A stretch of DNA of 64,000 bases from Nonomuraea guangzhouensis (lineage in GTDB: Bacteria > Actinomycetota > Actinomycetes > Streptosporangiales > Streptosporangiaceae), in the NCBI RefSeq assembly GCF_019396345.1, contig NZ_JAHKRM010000020.1:1-64000 (forward strand), given 5' to 3'. Positions 7,324-15,362 of this stretch are shown in pieces (the first letter of the stretch is position 1; each line of letters begins with the position of its first letter). The notes under the pieces were generated by a model. The model searched no databases. It was not told where the DNA came from and worked only from the letters and a program-made list of their open reading frames with translations. A program made the translations under genes and the position numbers.

Positions 7324-10125
7324 ATGCGGCAAACTTGGACGGTGGTGGCAGGAGCGGACATCTCACCTCGGGAGGCCGAGGTGCTGGAACTGGTCGGGGC
7401 ACATCTCAGCAACGCCGAGATCGGGGCGCGGTTGTGCATCTCGGTGCGTACCGTGGAAAGTCACGTCTCCTCGCTGCTGCGCAAGCTGGAGGTGCCGGGT
7501 CGGCGGGCGCTCGCCCAGCGCGCCCCCGAGCCGGCCGGTGTAGGCCCGTCTCACCCGGCATCGGTTCTGCCGGCCTCGCTGACCTCGTTCATCGGCCGGG
7601 AAAGCGAGCGGGCCGAGCTGACCGAGATGATCAAGGCACACCGTCAGGTGACCGCGGTCGGTCCCGGCGGAGTGGGCAAGACCCGGCTCGCGTTGGCGGT
7701 GGCCGCGGAGGCGGCCGGCGAGTACGCCGATGGGGTGTGGTTCGTCGACCTGGTCCCGGTCACCGATCCGGGCATGATCGCCATTGCGGTCGCCGGGGCG
7801 CTCGGCCTCGGTGAGCAGCCCGGCCGCGACATGACCGCGTCCGCGGTCGCCGCGCTGGCCGACCGTCATGCGCTGCTGGTGCTGGACAACTGCGAGCACC
7901 TGGCGGACGGGGTGGCGCTGTTTCTGGAGCGGTTGCTGGCGACGTGCCCTCGGGTGACGGTGCTGGCGACCAGCCGGGCACGGCTGATGGTGCCGTTCGA
8001 ACGGGTGTATCCGGTCCCGCCCCTGTCCCTGGACGTCGATGCGGTGGCGTTGTTCATGGAGCGGGCGGCGGCGGTCGGCTGGCCGCTGGATCCTCCGCTG
8101 CGCGACCAGCTCGCCGCGATCTGCGAGCGGCTGGACGGGATTGCACTGGCGATCGAGCTGGCCGCCGCCCGGTACCCCACGCTTGGGCTGGACGGCATCA
8201 CCGCCGCCCTGTCCCACCCGCTCCGGATGCTCACCGGCGGCTCCCGTGCCGATGAGCGGCACCGTTCGGTGCGGGCGGCGCTGGACTGGAGCCATGCCCT
8301 GCTGGAGTCGGCCGACCGGGCGCTGCTGCGCCGGGTGTCAGTGTTCGTGGCGCCGTTCACCGCTGCGGCGGCCGCGGAGGTAGCCGGGTCCGAGGAAGGC
8401 CTCGTCGCGGACGGACTGGCCAGCCTCGCCGAACAGAGCCTGCTGGTGGTGACCGCGTCCCCGGGAGGGACGGAGTACCGGGCGTTGGAGACCATCCGCC
8501 AGTACGGCACGGAGCGACTCGTCGAGGCCGGTGAGCTGGTCGACGCTCGATCCCGGCACCTTCGCTGGTGCCTGGCCAAGGCCGCCGGCCTGGCGGTGGT
8601 ACGAGCGGACTGGCGGGCCCGGTTCGATCTGGTGGCCGACGACCTCCGGGCGGCGCTGGCGTGGGCGGCCGACCGCCCGGAGGAGCGCAAGGAAGCGTAC
8701 GATCTTGCCCGGCAGCTGGCGGAGCTGACCTTCACCCGTCACCTGACCGGCGAGTCCCAGCGGCGCTATGAGCAGGCGGCCGCGCTCGCGACCGACCCCG
8801 CCGCCAGCGCGTCGATGCTCCGGCAGGCCGCGGCTGTGGCCGGCTGCCGGACGGTCGGTGATGACATGTACCGCCTCCGCCGTGCGGCCGCGGATGCCGC
8901 CCGCAGCTCCGGCGACAGCGCCGGCGCCGCCGCCGACCTGGCTACTGCCGCCACTATCGCGTTCCGGTTCTCGACCACGTTCGTGCGGCTCCCGCCCCGC
9001 GAGGAGGCGCTCGCGCTGATCACCGAGGCGCGAGAGCCGGCAGGCGACGATCCGGCCGCGCAGGCCGCGGTGGCACTGGCCGAGGCTGCGGTGCTCACCG
9101 ACGCGTTCGGCGCCGCCCAGGGCCCGCCCGGCAACGCCGTACCGGAGACGATCGCGCGCGCCGAGCGCGCGGTCGAGCTTGCCCGCCGGACCGGCGACCC
9201 GCTCGCCGAGTCGGCCGCACTCGACGCGCTCACCGGCGCGCAGACCTGGGGCGGCGACACGTTCGCCACTGCGGCCACGGCCCGGTGCCGGATCACGCTC
9301 CTGTCGTCCCTGCCGACCTCGCCGGCCGGCACCCACGAGCTGATCGACGCGCTCGGCATAGTCACCGAGGCCAGCCTCGGCGCGGGGGATGTGTCAGGCG
9401 CCCGCCGATGGGCACGCCAACTGGCCGACCATCCGTCGCTGGCGGAGGTCGGTCACCGCGCTACGTGCCGGCTGCTGATGGTCGACGCGCTGATGGGCAA
9501 CGTCGACGAGGTGCTCACCGGCAGCGTCCGGTTCCTCGATGCGTGGCGGCGGGCAGGCAGCCCTGCCCGGTCGCTTCTCCGCCCGGCGGTGGCCGCTGTG
9601 GCGATGATCCACGGCCTCCGCGACGACCACGCCGCCCGACGCGATTGGCAGGAGGTCCTGGATCAGCTCGGCACCTCAAAGGAGCATACTTACGGCTACG
9701 GGGCCGTTTTCGACGTGATACTCCTGCTGCACCGCGGGCAGGCACCGAAGGCGCTGGAGCGGATGGCCCCCGAACCCAGGCAGATGTGGAAGTGGGTCAG
9801 CTGGATCTGGCACCACTGGTACGTCGCGCTGCGCGCCGAGGCCGCCGTGCTCGCCGCGAGCCCCGACGCCCGCGACCGTCTGGCCGAGGCCCGGACCATC
9901 GTGGCCGACAACCCGGTCGCCAATGCCATGGTGGAGCGGGCCCAAGCGCTGCTCGACAAGGACCAGGAGCGGATGCTCTCTGCGGCAGACGCGTTTGACA
10001 CCGCCGGCTGCCGCTACCAGTACGCACGGACCATGGTGCTCGCCGGCGGCGACCACGCTGCCCGCGGCGCGGCCGCGCTGGCCGATCTCGGCCTCGCCCC
10101 GATGGCCCTGCTCGACAACCCATGA
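7324..10125 (+). CDS. LuxR-type regulator with NB-ARC/AfsR-like ATPase and TPR-like region
   Basis: 933 residues. Unusually, the LuxR helix-turn-helix is at the N-terminus (SPREAEVLELVGAHLSNAEIGARLCISVRTVESHVSSLLRKL, about 12-54). After a linker comes a P-loop ATPase: FIGRESERAELTEMI, Walker A GPGGVGKTRLA, Walker B ALLVLDNCEHL, and the ARC region CERLDGIALAIELAAAR. The remaining ~550 residues are alanine-rich helices typical of TPR-like signal-sensing arms. This is a predicted ATP-switch transcription regulator. ATG 7324 directly follows GGAGGGG, slightly too close; upstream GTG codons are alternatives. It is divergent from the VOC operon. Confidence 0.88.
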   Translation: MRQTWTVVAGADISPREAEVLELVGAHLSNAEIGARLCISVRTVESHVSSLLRKLEVPGRRALAQRAPEPAGVGPSHPASVLPASLTSFIGRESERAELTEMIKAHRQVTAVGPGGVGKTRLALAVAAEAAGEYADGVWFVDLVPVTDPGMIAIAVAGALGLGEQPGRDMTASAVAALADRHALLVLDNCEHLADGVALFLERLLATCPRVTVLATSRARLMVPFERVYPVPPLSLDVDAVALFMERAAAVGWPLDPPLRDQLAAICERLDGIALAIELAAARYPTLGLDGITAALSHPLRMLTGGSRADERHRSVRAALDWSHALLESADRALLRRVSVFVAPFTAAAAAEVAGSEEGLVADGLASLAEQSLLVVTASPGGTEYRALETIRQYGTERLVEAGELVDARSRHLRWCLAKAAGLAVVRADWRARFDLVADDLRAALAWAADRPEERKEAYDLARQLAELTFTRHLTGESQRRYEQAAALATDPAASASMLRQAAAVAGCRTVGDDMYRLRRAAADAARSSGDSAGAAADLATAATIAFRFSTTFVRLPPREEALALITEAREPAGDDPAAQAAVALAEAAVLTDAFGAAQGPPGNAVPETIARAERAVELARRTGDPLAESAALDALTGAQTWGGDTFATAATARCRITLLSSLPTSPAGTHELIDALGIVTEASLGAGDVSGARRWARQLADHPSLAEVGHRATCRLLMVDALMGNVDEVLTGSVRFLDAWRRAGSPARSLLRPAVAAVAMIHGLRDDHAARRDWQEVLDQLGTSKEHTYGYGAVFDVILLLHRGQAPKALERMAPEPRQMWKWVSWIWHHWYVALRAEAAVLAASPDARDRLAEARTIVADNPVANAMVERAQALLDKDQERMLSAADAFDTAGCRYQYARTMVLAGGDHAARGAAALADLGLAPMALLDNP

Positions 10126-10285
10126 TGACCTCAGAGTGATCGTCGCCGATGGGTTCGTCCTGGTTTGGGAGCCGCGGAGCAGGTGTCCGGGAAGGCGCGG
10201 GTAGTGTCGGGGCGCTCTGCTGGGCTCGTCTGGGTGGGTGTGGCGCCACTGGTCGAGGTGGCCGGTGTCGATAAGGGACGGGAAG
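10126..10285. other. Short intergenic region, nothing recognised
   Basis: 160 bases between the LuxR regulator and the convergent Nudix gene. No terminator-like hairpin or coding signal stood out. Confidence 0.3.
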
Positions 10286-10810
10286 TCACGCTCGTTCAGA
10301 CGTTGCCGCCGCTGGCAAATGCCACGGCAGCGCGATCGGCTGAGCTGGAAGATCCCCCGGTAGCAGGAGCTCCATCAGCGCCGCCAGGCCCGCCGGAACA
10401 ACAAGCTCGGCCGCCGACCTCAGCTGCGAAACTGTCCACCACTCGAAACGGTCAGTCACCCGCCGTTCCTCCTCGTCCATGCCGGAGGTATCCACCTCCA
10501 GTCCGCTGACGCGAAGGAAGAAGTAGGAATCCACTGAGCTGAACGTCTCACCGCCTAGTGACCACGTTCCCGAACTGATCGCGACGACCGGCCCAAGAGC
10601 CGAGGGGGCGATGACATACCCCAGTTCCTCTCGAAGCTCGCGTGCGGCGGCCTGATGCAGGGTTTCACCAGGATCAACCGCGCCCCCCGGCGTGAACCAG
10701 GCGTAGTAAGGCTCCTCAACCTGAAGCAGCAGCCCGCGGTAGACCAGGAGCCGATCGACGGCATCTACCAGGAGCACGCGAGCGGTTGACCGAAAGATCG
10801 TTTCGCTCAT
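10286..10810 (-). CDS. Nudix hydrolase
   Basis: 174 residues. The Nudix box GGAVDPGETLHQAAARELREELGYV (about 40-64) fits GX5EX7REUXEEXGU, including the metal-binding REXXEE glutamates. ARVLLVDAVDRLLVYRG is the first strand. It hydrolyses a nucleoside diphosphate linked to another moiety; the substrate is not predictable. An in-frame ATG at 10822 would add four residues. Its start region abuts repeat copy C on the opposite strand. Another Nudix gene (22199) also sits next to a copy of the same element. Confidence 0.9.
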   Translation of the reverse strand: MSETIFRSTARVLLVDAVDRLLVYRGLLLQVEEPYYAWFTPGGAVDPGETLHQAAARELREELGYVIAPSALGPVVAISSGTWSLGGETFSSVDSYFFLRVSGLEVDTSGMDEEERRVTDRFEWWTVSQLRSAAELVVPAGLAALMELLLPGDLPAQPIALPWHLPAAATSERA

Positions 10811-10849
10811 GAACGAGATCATAAGGCGGTCCCAGCAACCATGGGCATT

Positions 10850-10962
10850 GGGAAGCGATCTTCTCGACCTACCCCCTGGCCAACCCCGCTCATGAACAGC
10901 CCACCAGGCTAGTTGCAGGTGACAAGGGGCTTCGGAGTTGATCCGGAGCCCCTTTCTCTTGT
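10850..10962 (+). repeat. Repeat element copy C: MNSPPG mini-ORF and terminator
   Basis: GGGAAGCGATC (10850) is followed after 39 bp by CTCATGAACAGCCCACC. The ATG at 10892 opens a seven-codon ORF (MNSPPG, stop 10910-10912). A 13-bp stem (10924-10936 with 10942-10954, one G-U pair) then leads into TTCTCTTGT, a good Rho-independent terminator. No gene ends just upstream on this strand, which suggests an independent short transcript rather than an operon terminator. Confidence 0.6.
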
Positions 10963-10999
10963 CTGGGAGCCAATCGGGGAGCCATTTCACTCGGACTCT

Positions 11000-11137
11000 C
11001 TACCCGGGCGTCAGGCGGCGGAACGGGATCGCGGCCGACGCCACGTCGAGTGCCATCAGCCTGGACGCCCATAATGGCTGGTCGTTCATGACCGGCATGG
11101 CCACGGCGAGCAAGGTCGCCGCATACGTGCGAGCCAC
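11000..11137 (-). CDS. Small hypothetical ORF divergent from TetR gene (possibly truncated)
   Basis: A leftward frame from GTG 11137 encodes 45 residues: VARTYAATLLAVAMPVMNDQ, then PLWASRLMALDVASAAIPFR and a short tail. Nearly every third position is G or C, unlike the other frames, which argues that it is or was real coding DNA. The start lies inside the TetR operator region, the usual place for a gene divergently controlled by a TetR repressor. No family is recognised; it may be a remnant of a longer gene, with the start actually lost. Confidence 0.3.
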   Translation of the reverse strand: MARTYAATLLAVAMPVMNDQPLWASRLMALDVASAAIPFRRLTPG

Positions 11138-11177
11138 GCATCTTTACGTGGCTCGCATATTTGCGTGGCTCGCAAAT
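11129..11177. promoter_or_regulatory. TetR-type operator cluster
   Basis: CGTGGCTCGC occurs at 11147-11156 and 11164-11173 (17 bp apart), and its inverse GCGAGCCACG at 11129-11138. The rightmost copy is embedded in the inverted repeat ATTTGCG-TGGCT-CGCAAAT (11159-11177). The cluster ends 17 bases before the TetR start codon, so autoregulation is likely, with control of a divergent gene possible. Confidence 0.75.
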
Positions 11178-11194
11178 TTGTGTAAGGTGTTCGC

Positions 11195-11797
11195 ATGGGG
11201 CTGAGAGAGCGCAAGAAGGAAGAGACCCGGATCGCGCTCAGCTGGGCGGCGATCAAGCTGACCGTCGAGCGTGGCTTCGACAACGTCAAGGTGGAGGACA
11301 TCGCCGCCGAGGCGGGTGTCTCGCACCGTACGTTCAACAACTATTTCTCCAGCAAGGGCGAGGCGATCGCGGCCAGGCACTTCGACCGAGCGGTGCAGAT
11401 CGCCGACGAGCTGAGGTCCAGGCCGGACGGCGAACCCCTGTGGGAGGCCATCACCAACGCGGTGTTCGCCCGGTTCGCGCTTGGCATGCAAGCGGCCGAG
11501 CGTCCGGCCGACGAGCGCTGGATCGCCGGTGTCAGGCTGATGAGCCAGCATCCGGAGCACCGGGGCGAGTTCCTCAAGGCTCACATGGCCGCGCAGGATG
11601 CGCTGGCCGCGGCGATCGCCGAGCGCACCGGCACCGATGTCGATCGAGATCTGTATCCGCACCTGGTCGCCGGGGCGGTCGGCGCCGCCATACTCACGGT
11701 CATCCATCTGTGGCTGCACGGCGATGCGCCGGCACCGTTCGAGGAACTGCTGCGCGACGCCCTCGGTCAGGTCGCCGCCGGCCTGCCCGCGCCCTGA
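11195..11797 (+). CDS. TetR family transcriptional regulator
   Basis: 200 residues. The N-terminal TetR helix-turn-helix is clear: KKEETRIALSWAAIKLTVERGFDNVKVEDIAAEAGVSHRTFNNYFSSKGEAI (about 7-58). The C-terminal helical domain would bind a ligand. It precedes the FAD monooxygenase at 11870 by 72 bp on the same strand and has a three-site operator immediately upstream. It probably represses itself and the monooxygenase until an aromatic or polyketide-like compound is bound (inference from the common TetR/FAD-hydroxylase pairing). Confidence 0.94.
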   Translation: MGLRERKKEETRIALSWAAIKLTVERGFDNVKVEDIAAEAGVSHRTFNNYFSSKGEAIAARHFDRAVQIADELRSRPDGEPLWEAITNAVFARFALGMQAAERPADERWIAGVRLMSQHPEHRGEFLKAHMAAQDALAAAIAERTGTDVDRDLYPHLVAGAVGAAILTVIHLWLHGDAPAPFEELLRDALGQVAAGLPAP

Positions 11798-11869
11798 CCT
11801 CTCCCATTTCCCTATCGAAGATCAGCCGGCCTGCCGCCGGTCGATCCGTCATGCCCGGAAGGTCTCACC

Positions 11870-13366
11870 ATGATCGCCGATATCGTCATAGCCGGAGCAG
11901 GGCCCAACGGCCTGATGCTGGCCTGCGAGCTCAGCCTGGCCGGAATCCGCCCCCTGGTCCTGGAGCGCCTGCCGGAGCGCACCCAGGACAACCGCGCCAA
12001 CGGCCTGGTCGGCCAGGTGGTACGGATGCTCGACCGGCGAGGCCTGTACGGGCGGCTCGCTGGTAACCAGGACCCACCGCGGCCCACTCCCGGATTCGTC
12101 TTCGGCGCGCTGCCGATCGACCTGAGTGTGCTGGACGACAACCCCTTCTACATCCTCCAGGTTCCGCAGCGCAGGATCGAGCAGATGCTGGAGGAACGGG
12201 CCGTCGAACTCGCCGTCGAGATCCGGCGCGGCCACGAGCTCACCGGATTCACCCAGGGCGCGGACGGCGTGACCCTCCAGGTCAGCGGGCCGGCCGGGCC
12301 GTACACGATCGAAACGCGCTACCTGATCGGTGCCGACGGCGGGCACAGCATCGTACGCAAACTGGCCGGAATCGCCTTCCCCGGCGTGACGACCGACAGC
12401 ACGATCGCGCGCACCGCGCACGCCGTCGTGCCGGCCGAGTTCGTCGATCCGGCCACCGGCGGCCTCGACATTCCCGGGTACGGACCCATCCCGCCGTTCC
12501 TGCACCACCGGACCGAGCGCGGGTTGTTCGTGTACGCGCCCCTGCCGGGCACCCCCGCACCGTTGATCTCCACCACGGAGTGGAACGAACAGGACGCCGA
12601 GGGGCCGCTCACGCTCGCGGAACTGCAGGCCAGCGCCCGCCGCGTGCTCGGTGCGAACATCGCTTTCGGCCCGCCAGACGGCCAAGGGCCGCACCTGATG
12701 CGCAAGCTCAACGGCGGCAACACCCGCCTGGCTGAGCGTTTCCGAGACGGCCGGGTGGTGCTGGTCGGCGATGCCGCTCACGTGCACTCGGCGATCGGCG
12801 GGCCCGGGCTCAACCTCGGCCTCCAGGACGCGGTCAACCTTGGCTGGAAACTCGCGGCCGACGTGCGCGGCACGGCCCCCGCCGGTCTCCTCGACACCTA
12901 CGAGTCCGAACGACGCCCGGTCGCTGAGCGGGTGGTGATGTCCTCGCGCGCCCAATCCGCACTGATCGCCCCTGGCAGCGAGGTCACCGGCCTGCGCGCG
13001 CTGTTCACCGAACTGCTCGGCGACCCGGGCAACGTCCGCCGTATCGCCGACCTGATGTCGGGCGCCGACATCCGCTACGAGGTGGGCAGCGACCATCCGC
13101 TGGCCGGTCGGTGGGCTCCCGACCTGGACCTCAAGGACGGTGTCCGGCTCGCCGAGCTGACCAGGGACGGCCGCCCGCACCTGATCGATTTCACCGGCGG
13201 GGACTGGGGATACCCCGCAACCGCGGGGCTGCCCGGCTCCGCCGTACCGTGCACGGCGCTGCTGCTGCGGCCCGACGGATACGTGGCATGGGCCACCGAC
13301 GTACCGCAGCCGGACGCGGAGTCCCGCGCATCGCTCAGGGCGGCGATCCAACGCTGGCTGGGGTGA
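11870..13366 (+). CDS. FAD-dependent aromatic monooxygenase (PheA/TfdB or RdmE type)
   Basis: 498 residues, the usual length for group A flavoprotein hydroxylases. GAGPNGLMLACELSLAG (7-23) is the Rossmann GxGxxG, IGADGGHSIVRKLAGI carries the DG motif for FAD/NADPH, and VVLVGDAAHVHSAIGGPGLNLGLQDAVNLGWKLA is the GD motif. The C-terminal ~100 residues form a thioredoxin-like tail. It would insert oxygen into a phenolic or polyketide-like aromatic using NAD(P)H. The preceding TetR gene suggests substrate-induced expression for detoxification or antibiotic inactivation (tetracycline and rifampicin hydroxylases belong to this superfamily). Confidence 0.92.
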   Translation: MIADIVIAGAGPNGLMLACELSLAGIRPLVLERLPERTQDNRANGLVGQVVRMLDRRGLYGRLAGNQDPPRPTPGFVFGALPIDLSVLDDNPFYILQVPQRRIEQMLEERAVELAVEIRRGHELTGFTQGADGVTLQVSGPAGPYTIETRYLIGADGGHSIVRKLAGIAFPGVTTDSTIARTAHAVVPAEFVDPATGGLDIPGYGPIPPFLHHRTERGLFVYAPLPGTPAPLISTTEWNEQDAEGPLTLAELQASARRVLGANIAFGPPDGQGPHLMRKLNGGNTRLAERFRDGRVVLVGDAAHVHSAIGGPGLNLGLQDAVNLGWKLAADVRGTAPAGLLDTYESERRPVAERVVMSSRAQSALIAPGSEVTGLRALFTELLGDPGNVRRIADLMSGADIRYEVGSDHPLAGRWAPDLDLKDGVRLAELTRDGRPHLIDFTGGDWGYPATAGLPGSAVPCTALLLRPDGYVAWATDVPQPDAESRASLRAAIQRWLG

Positions 13367-13400
13367 CTGATTAGGTGCGAACGGGCGGTCATTTCGCCGG

Positions 13401-13562
13401 CTAAGGCTCGGCGATCGGTTCGGGATCGAGAATCGCGCTCGCGCCGCGAAGGAGTTCCGTACGTAGGTCGTCCACCGGCACGTCCGTGAGTTGCCTGATG
13501 GGATCGGTGGCAGCGGCGAACGCTTGGGCCGCGCGTACGCGCCGGCGCCAGTCAGGATCGGG
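13401..13562 (-). pseudogene. C-terminal remnant of an unidentified (TetR-like?) protein
   Basis: A minus-strand frame ending at TAG 13401-13403 encodes DPDWRRRVRAAQAFAAATDP, then LTDVPVDDLRTELLRGASAI and LDPEPIAEP. Codon use is coding-like, but an in-frame TAG interrupts it just upstream (about 13563-13569) and no start exists. The rest of the gap 13367-13683 holds nothing else recognisable. Confidence 0.4.
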
Positions 13563-13698
13563 CTACCTACCGGTTGGTCGGGTCGCAACCGGTCATGGTC
13601 GCTGTGCGGGGCCCGCTGCCGACGTCCTCCGATCGGAGGACGGCCGCGTCCATCACTCGGTGGTGTCGCAGTGAGCCGGTGCGATGCACGCTCGTTTC

Positions 13699-14526
13699 AT
13701 GAACTCAGCGGTGAGTGTGCGGGGGCTGACCAAGCACTACGGCGATGTGGCGGCACTCCGGGGCATCGATCTGGAGATCCCGCCTGGTGAGGTCTTCGCG
13801 ATCCTTGGCCCGAACGGCGCGGGTAAGTCCACCACTGTCGAAATCCTGGAGGGGCACCGTGATCGCGACGCGGGCACGGTGAGCGTGCTGGGAGTGGATC
13901 CGAGGCGGTCCACCAGGCGATGGCGGGCGAGGACGGGGATCGTCTCGCAGTCGGCCGACGACGTCGCGGAGGTCACCGTCAGGGAGGTCGTCCGGCATTT
14001 CGCGAAGTACTATCCGTGTCCCAGAGATCCCGACGAGGTCATCGAGCAGGTCGGGCTGACCGGGAAAGCGGGTTCGAGGATCCCGGCGCTCTCAGGCGGC
14101 CAGCGGCGCAGGCTCGACGTCGCCCTGGGGATCATCGGCAATCCCGAGCTGCTCTTCCTCGACGAACCCACCACCGGGTTCGACCCGCAGGCACGCAGGG
14201 GATTCTGGGACCTCATCGGGAGCCTGGAAAGCACGACAGTGTTGCTCACCACGCACTACCTGGAGGAGGCCGAGGCCCTGGCCGACCGGGTAGCGGTGAT
14301 CGTTCATGGCCGCATCGTGGCCGAAGGAGACCCGCGGACCCTGGGTGGCAGGGCGAGCGCCAAGGCCACGGTGGCCTGGGCCGACGGCGAGGTGGAGACC
14401 GACACCCCGGCCACGACGGTCGTCGAGCTCGCCCGGCGGTACGGCGGTGAGGTCCCGCGGCTCACCGTGACCCGCCCATCCTTGGAGGACACCTACCTGC
14501 GGCTGATCGAGGAGAACGGATCATGA
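13699..14526 (+). CDS. ABC transporter ATP-binding protein, drug-export (DrrA-like)
   Basis: About 275 residues. Walker A is GPNGAGKSTT, the signature LSGGQRRRLDVALGI, Walker B LLFLDEPTTGFDP, and the H-loop TTHYLEEAEALADR. A C-terminal ~60-residue extension (ATVAWADGEVETDTPATTVV) is typical of DrrA/CcmA-like exporters. It powers the permease encoded next (ATGA overlap at 14523). An ATG at 13684 five codons upstream is an alternative start. It heads a four-gene coupled operon with a permease, sensor kinase and response regulator. Being directly upstream of a RiPP cluster, it is a candidate export or immunity pump (inference). Confidence 0.93.
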   Translation: MNSAVSVRGLTKHYGDVAALRGIDLEIPPGEVFAILGPNGAGKSTTVEILEGHRDRDAGTVSVLGVDPRRSTRRWRARTGIVSQSADDVAEVTVREVVRHFAKYYPCPRDPDEVIEQVGLTGKAGSRIPALSGGQRRRLDVALGIIGNPELLFLDEPTTGFDPQARRGFWDLIGSLESTTVLLTTHYLEEAEALADRVAVIVHGRIVAEGDPRTLGGRASAKATVAWADGEVETDTPATTVVELARRYGGEVPRLTVTRPSLEDTYLRLIEENGS

Positions 14527-15362
14527 CGGCCACCGCCGCGACCGGGACCGCCAGGGCCCGTAGGCTGCCTTCCGTCCTTGAGATAGGGCTGGCCAGAGCC
14601 CTCTTCGAGCTGAAACAGTTCTTCAGGGAGCGAGACCAGGTGATTTTCACCTTCTCCCTGCCGATCGTCCTCCTGGTGCTGTTCGGCTCGATCTTCCGCG
14701 GCCGGTTCGAGGGCACTGGCGTCACCGTTGCCCAGGTGTACACAGCCGCGTTGATCGGGGCGGGCGTGCTCTCCGTGAGCCTGCAGAACCTGGGCGTCAG
14801 CATCGCGGTCGAACGGGAGCAGGGCGCGCTCAAACGGCTGGCCGGGACCCCCATGCCCAGGTCCGCCTACTTCCTCGGCAAGATCCTCAGCGTGATGGTG
14901 ATGTCGGTCATCGAGGTGACGTTGCTGCTGACGGTTGGCGTCGTCCTGTACGGCCTCGAGCTGCCGAACGACGCCACGACCTGGCTCACCTTCGGCTGGG
15001 TCGGCATCCTTGGCCTGGCGGCGGGCTGCCTGCTCGGCATCGCGGCCAGCAGCCTGCCCAGGTCGGCCAAGAGCGCGACGGCCGTCATCACGCTGCCCTT
15101 CATCGTCCTGCAGTTCATCTCAGGGGTGTTCATCCCCTTCACCGAGCTGCCCGGCTGGCTGGTCGGCGTCGCTTCCGTCTTCCCGCTGAGATGGATGTGC
15201 CAAGGGTTCAGGTCGGTCTTCCTGGGCGAGGGCGGCGTGGCTCTCGAGCCGATGGGCTCGTACGAGCTCGACCGGGTGGCGCTGGCTCTGGGAGGCTGGG
15301 TGATCGGAGGCATGGTGCTGTGTGTGCTGACGTTCCGGTGGAAGAGCCGCCGCGACCGGTGA
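14523..15362 (+). CDS. ABC-2 type transporter permease (DrrB-like)
   Basis: 279 residues with six hydrophobic segments. There is a cytoplasmic start, FSLPIVLLVLFGSIF as helix 1, then four central helices including VMSVIEVTLLLTVGVVLY and LGLAAGCLLGIAASSL. FIVLQFISGVFIPFTELPGWL is the conserved ABC-2 stretch, and a final helix ends near MVLCVLTFRW. It forms the membrane channel for the ATPase at 13699. Its ATG overlaps the ATPase stop and its TGA overlaps the GTG of the kinase gene, so the four genes are translationally coupled. Confidence 0.92.
   Translation: MTATAATGTARARRLPSVLEIGLARALFELKQFFRERDQVIFTFSLPIVLLVLFGSIFRGRFEGTGVTVAQVYTAALIGAGVLSVSLQNLGVSIAVEREQGALKRLAGTPMPRSAYFLGKILSVMVMSVIEVTLLLTVGVVLYGLELPNDATTWLTFGWVGILGLAAGCLLGIAASSLPRSAKSATAVITLPFIVLQFISGVFIPFTELPGWLVGVASVFPLRWMCQGFRSVFLGEGGVALEPMGSYELDRVALALGGWVIGGMVLCVLTFRWKSRRDR

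Noticed and set aside
10963..10999. Phage attachment site after terminator C
   Set aside because: The sequence after the hairpin has short GGGAGCCA-like repeats, but no tRNA 3' end or integrase gene is near, so an att site cannot be supported.
11849..13588. A 579-codon minus-strand frame across the FAD monooxygenase
   Set aside because: It is antisense to GxGxxG, DG and GD motifs. Only the segment 13401-13562, in another frame, shows coding character.
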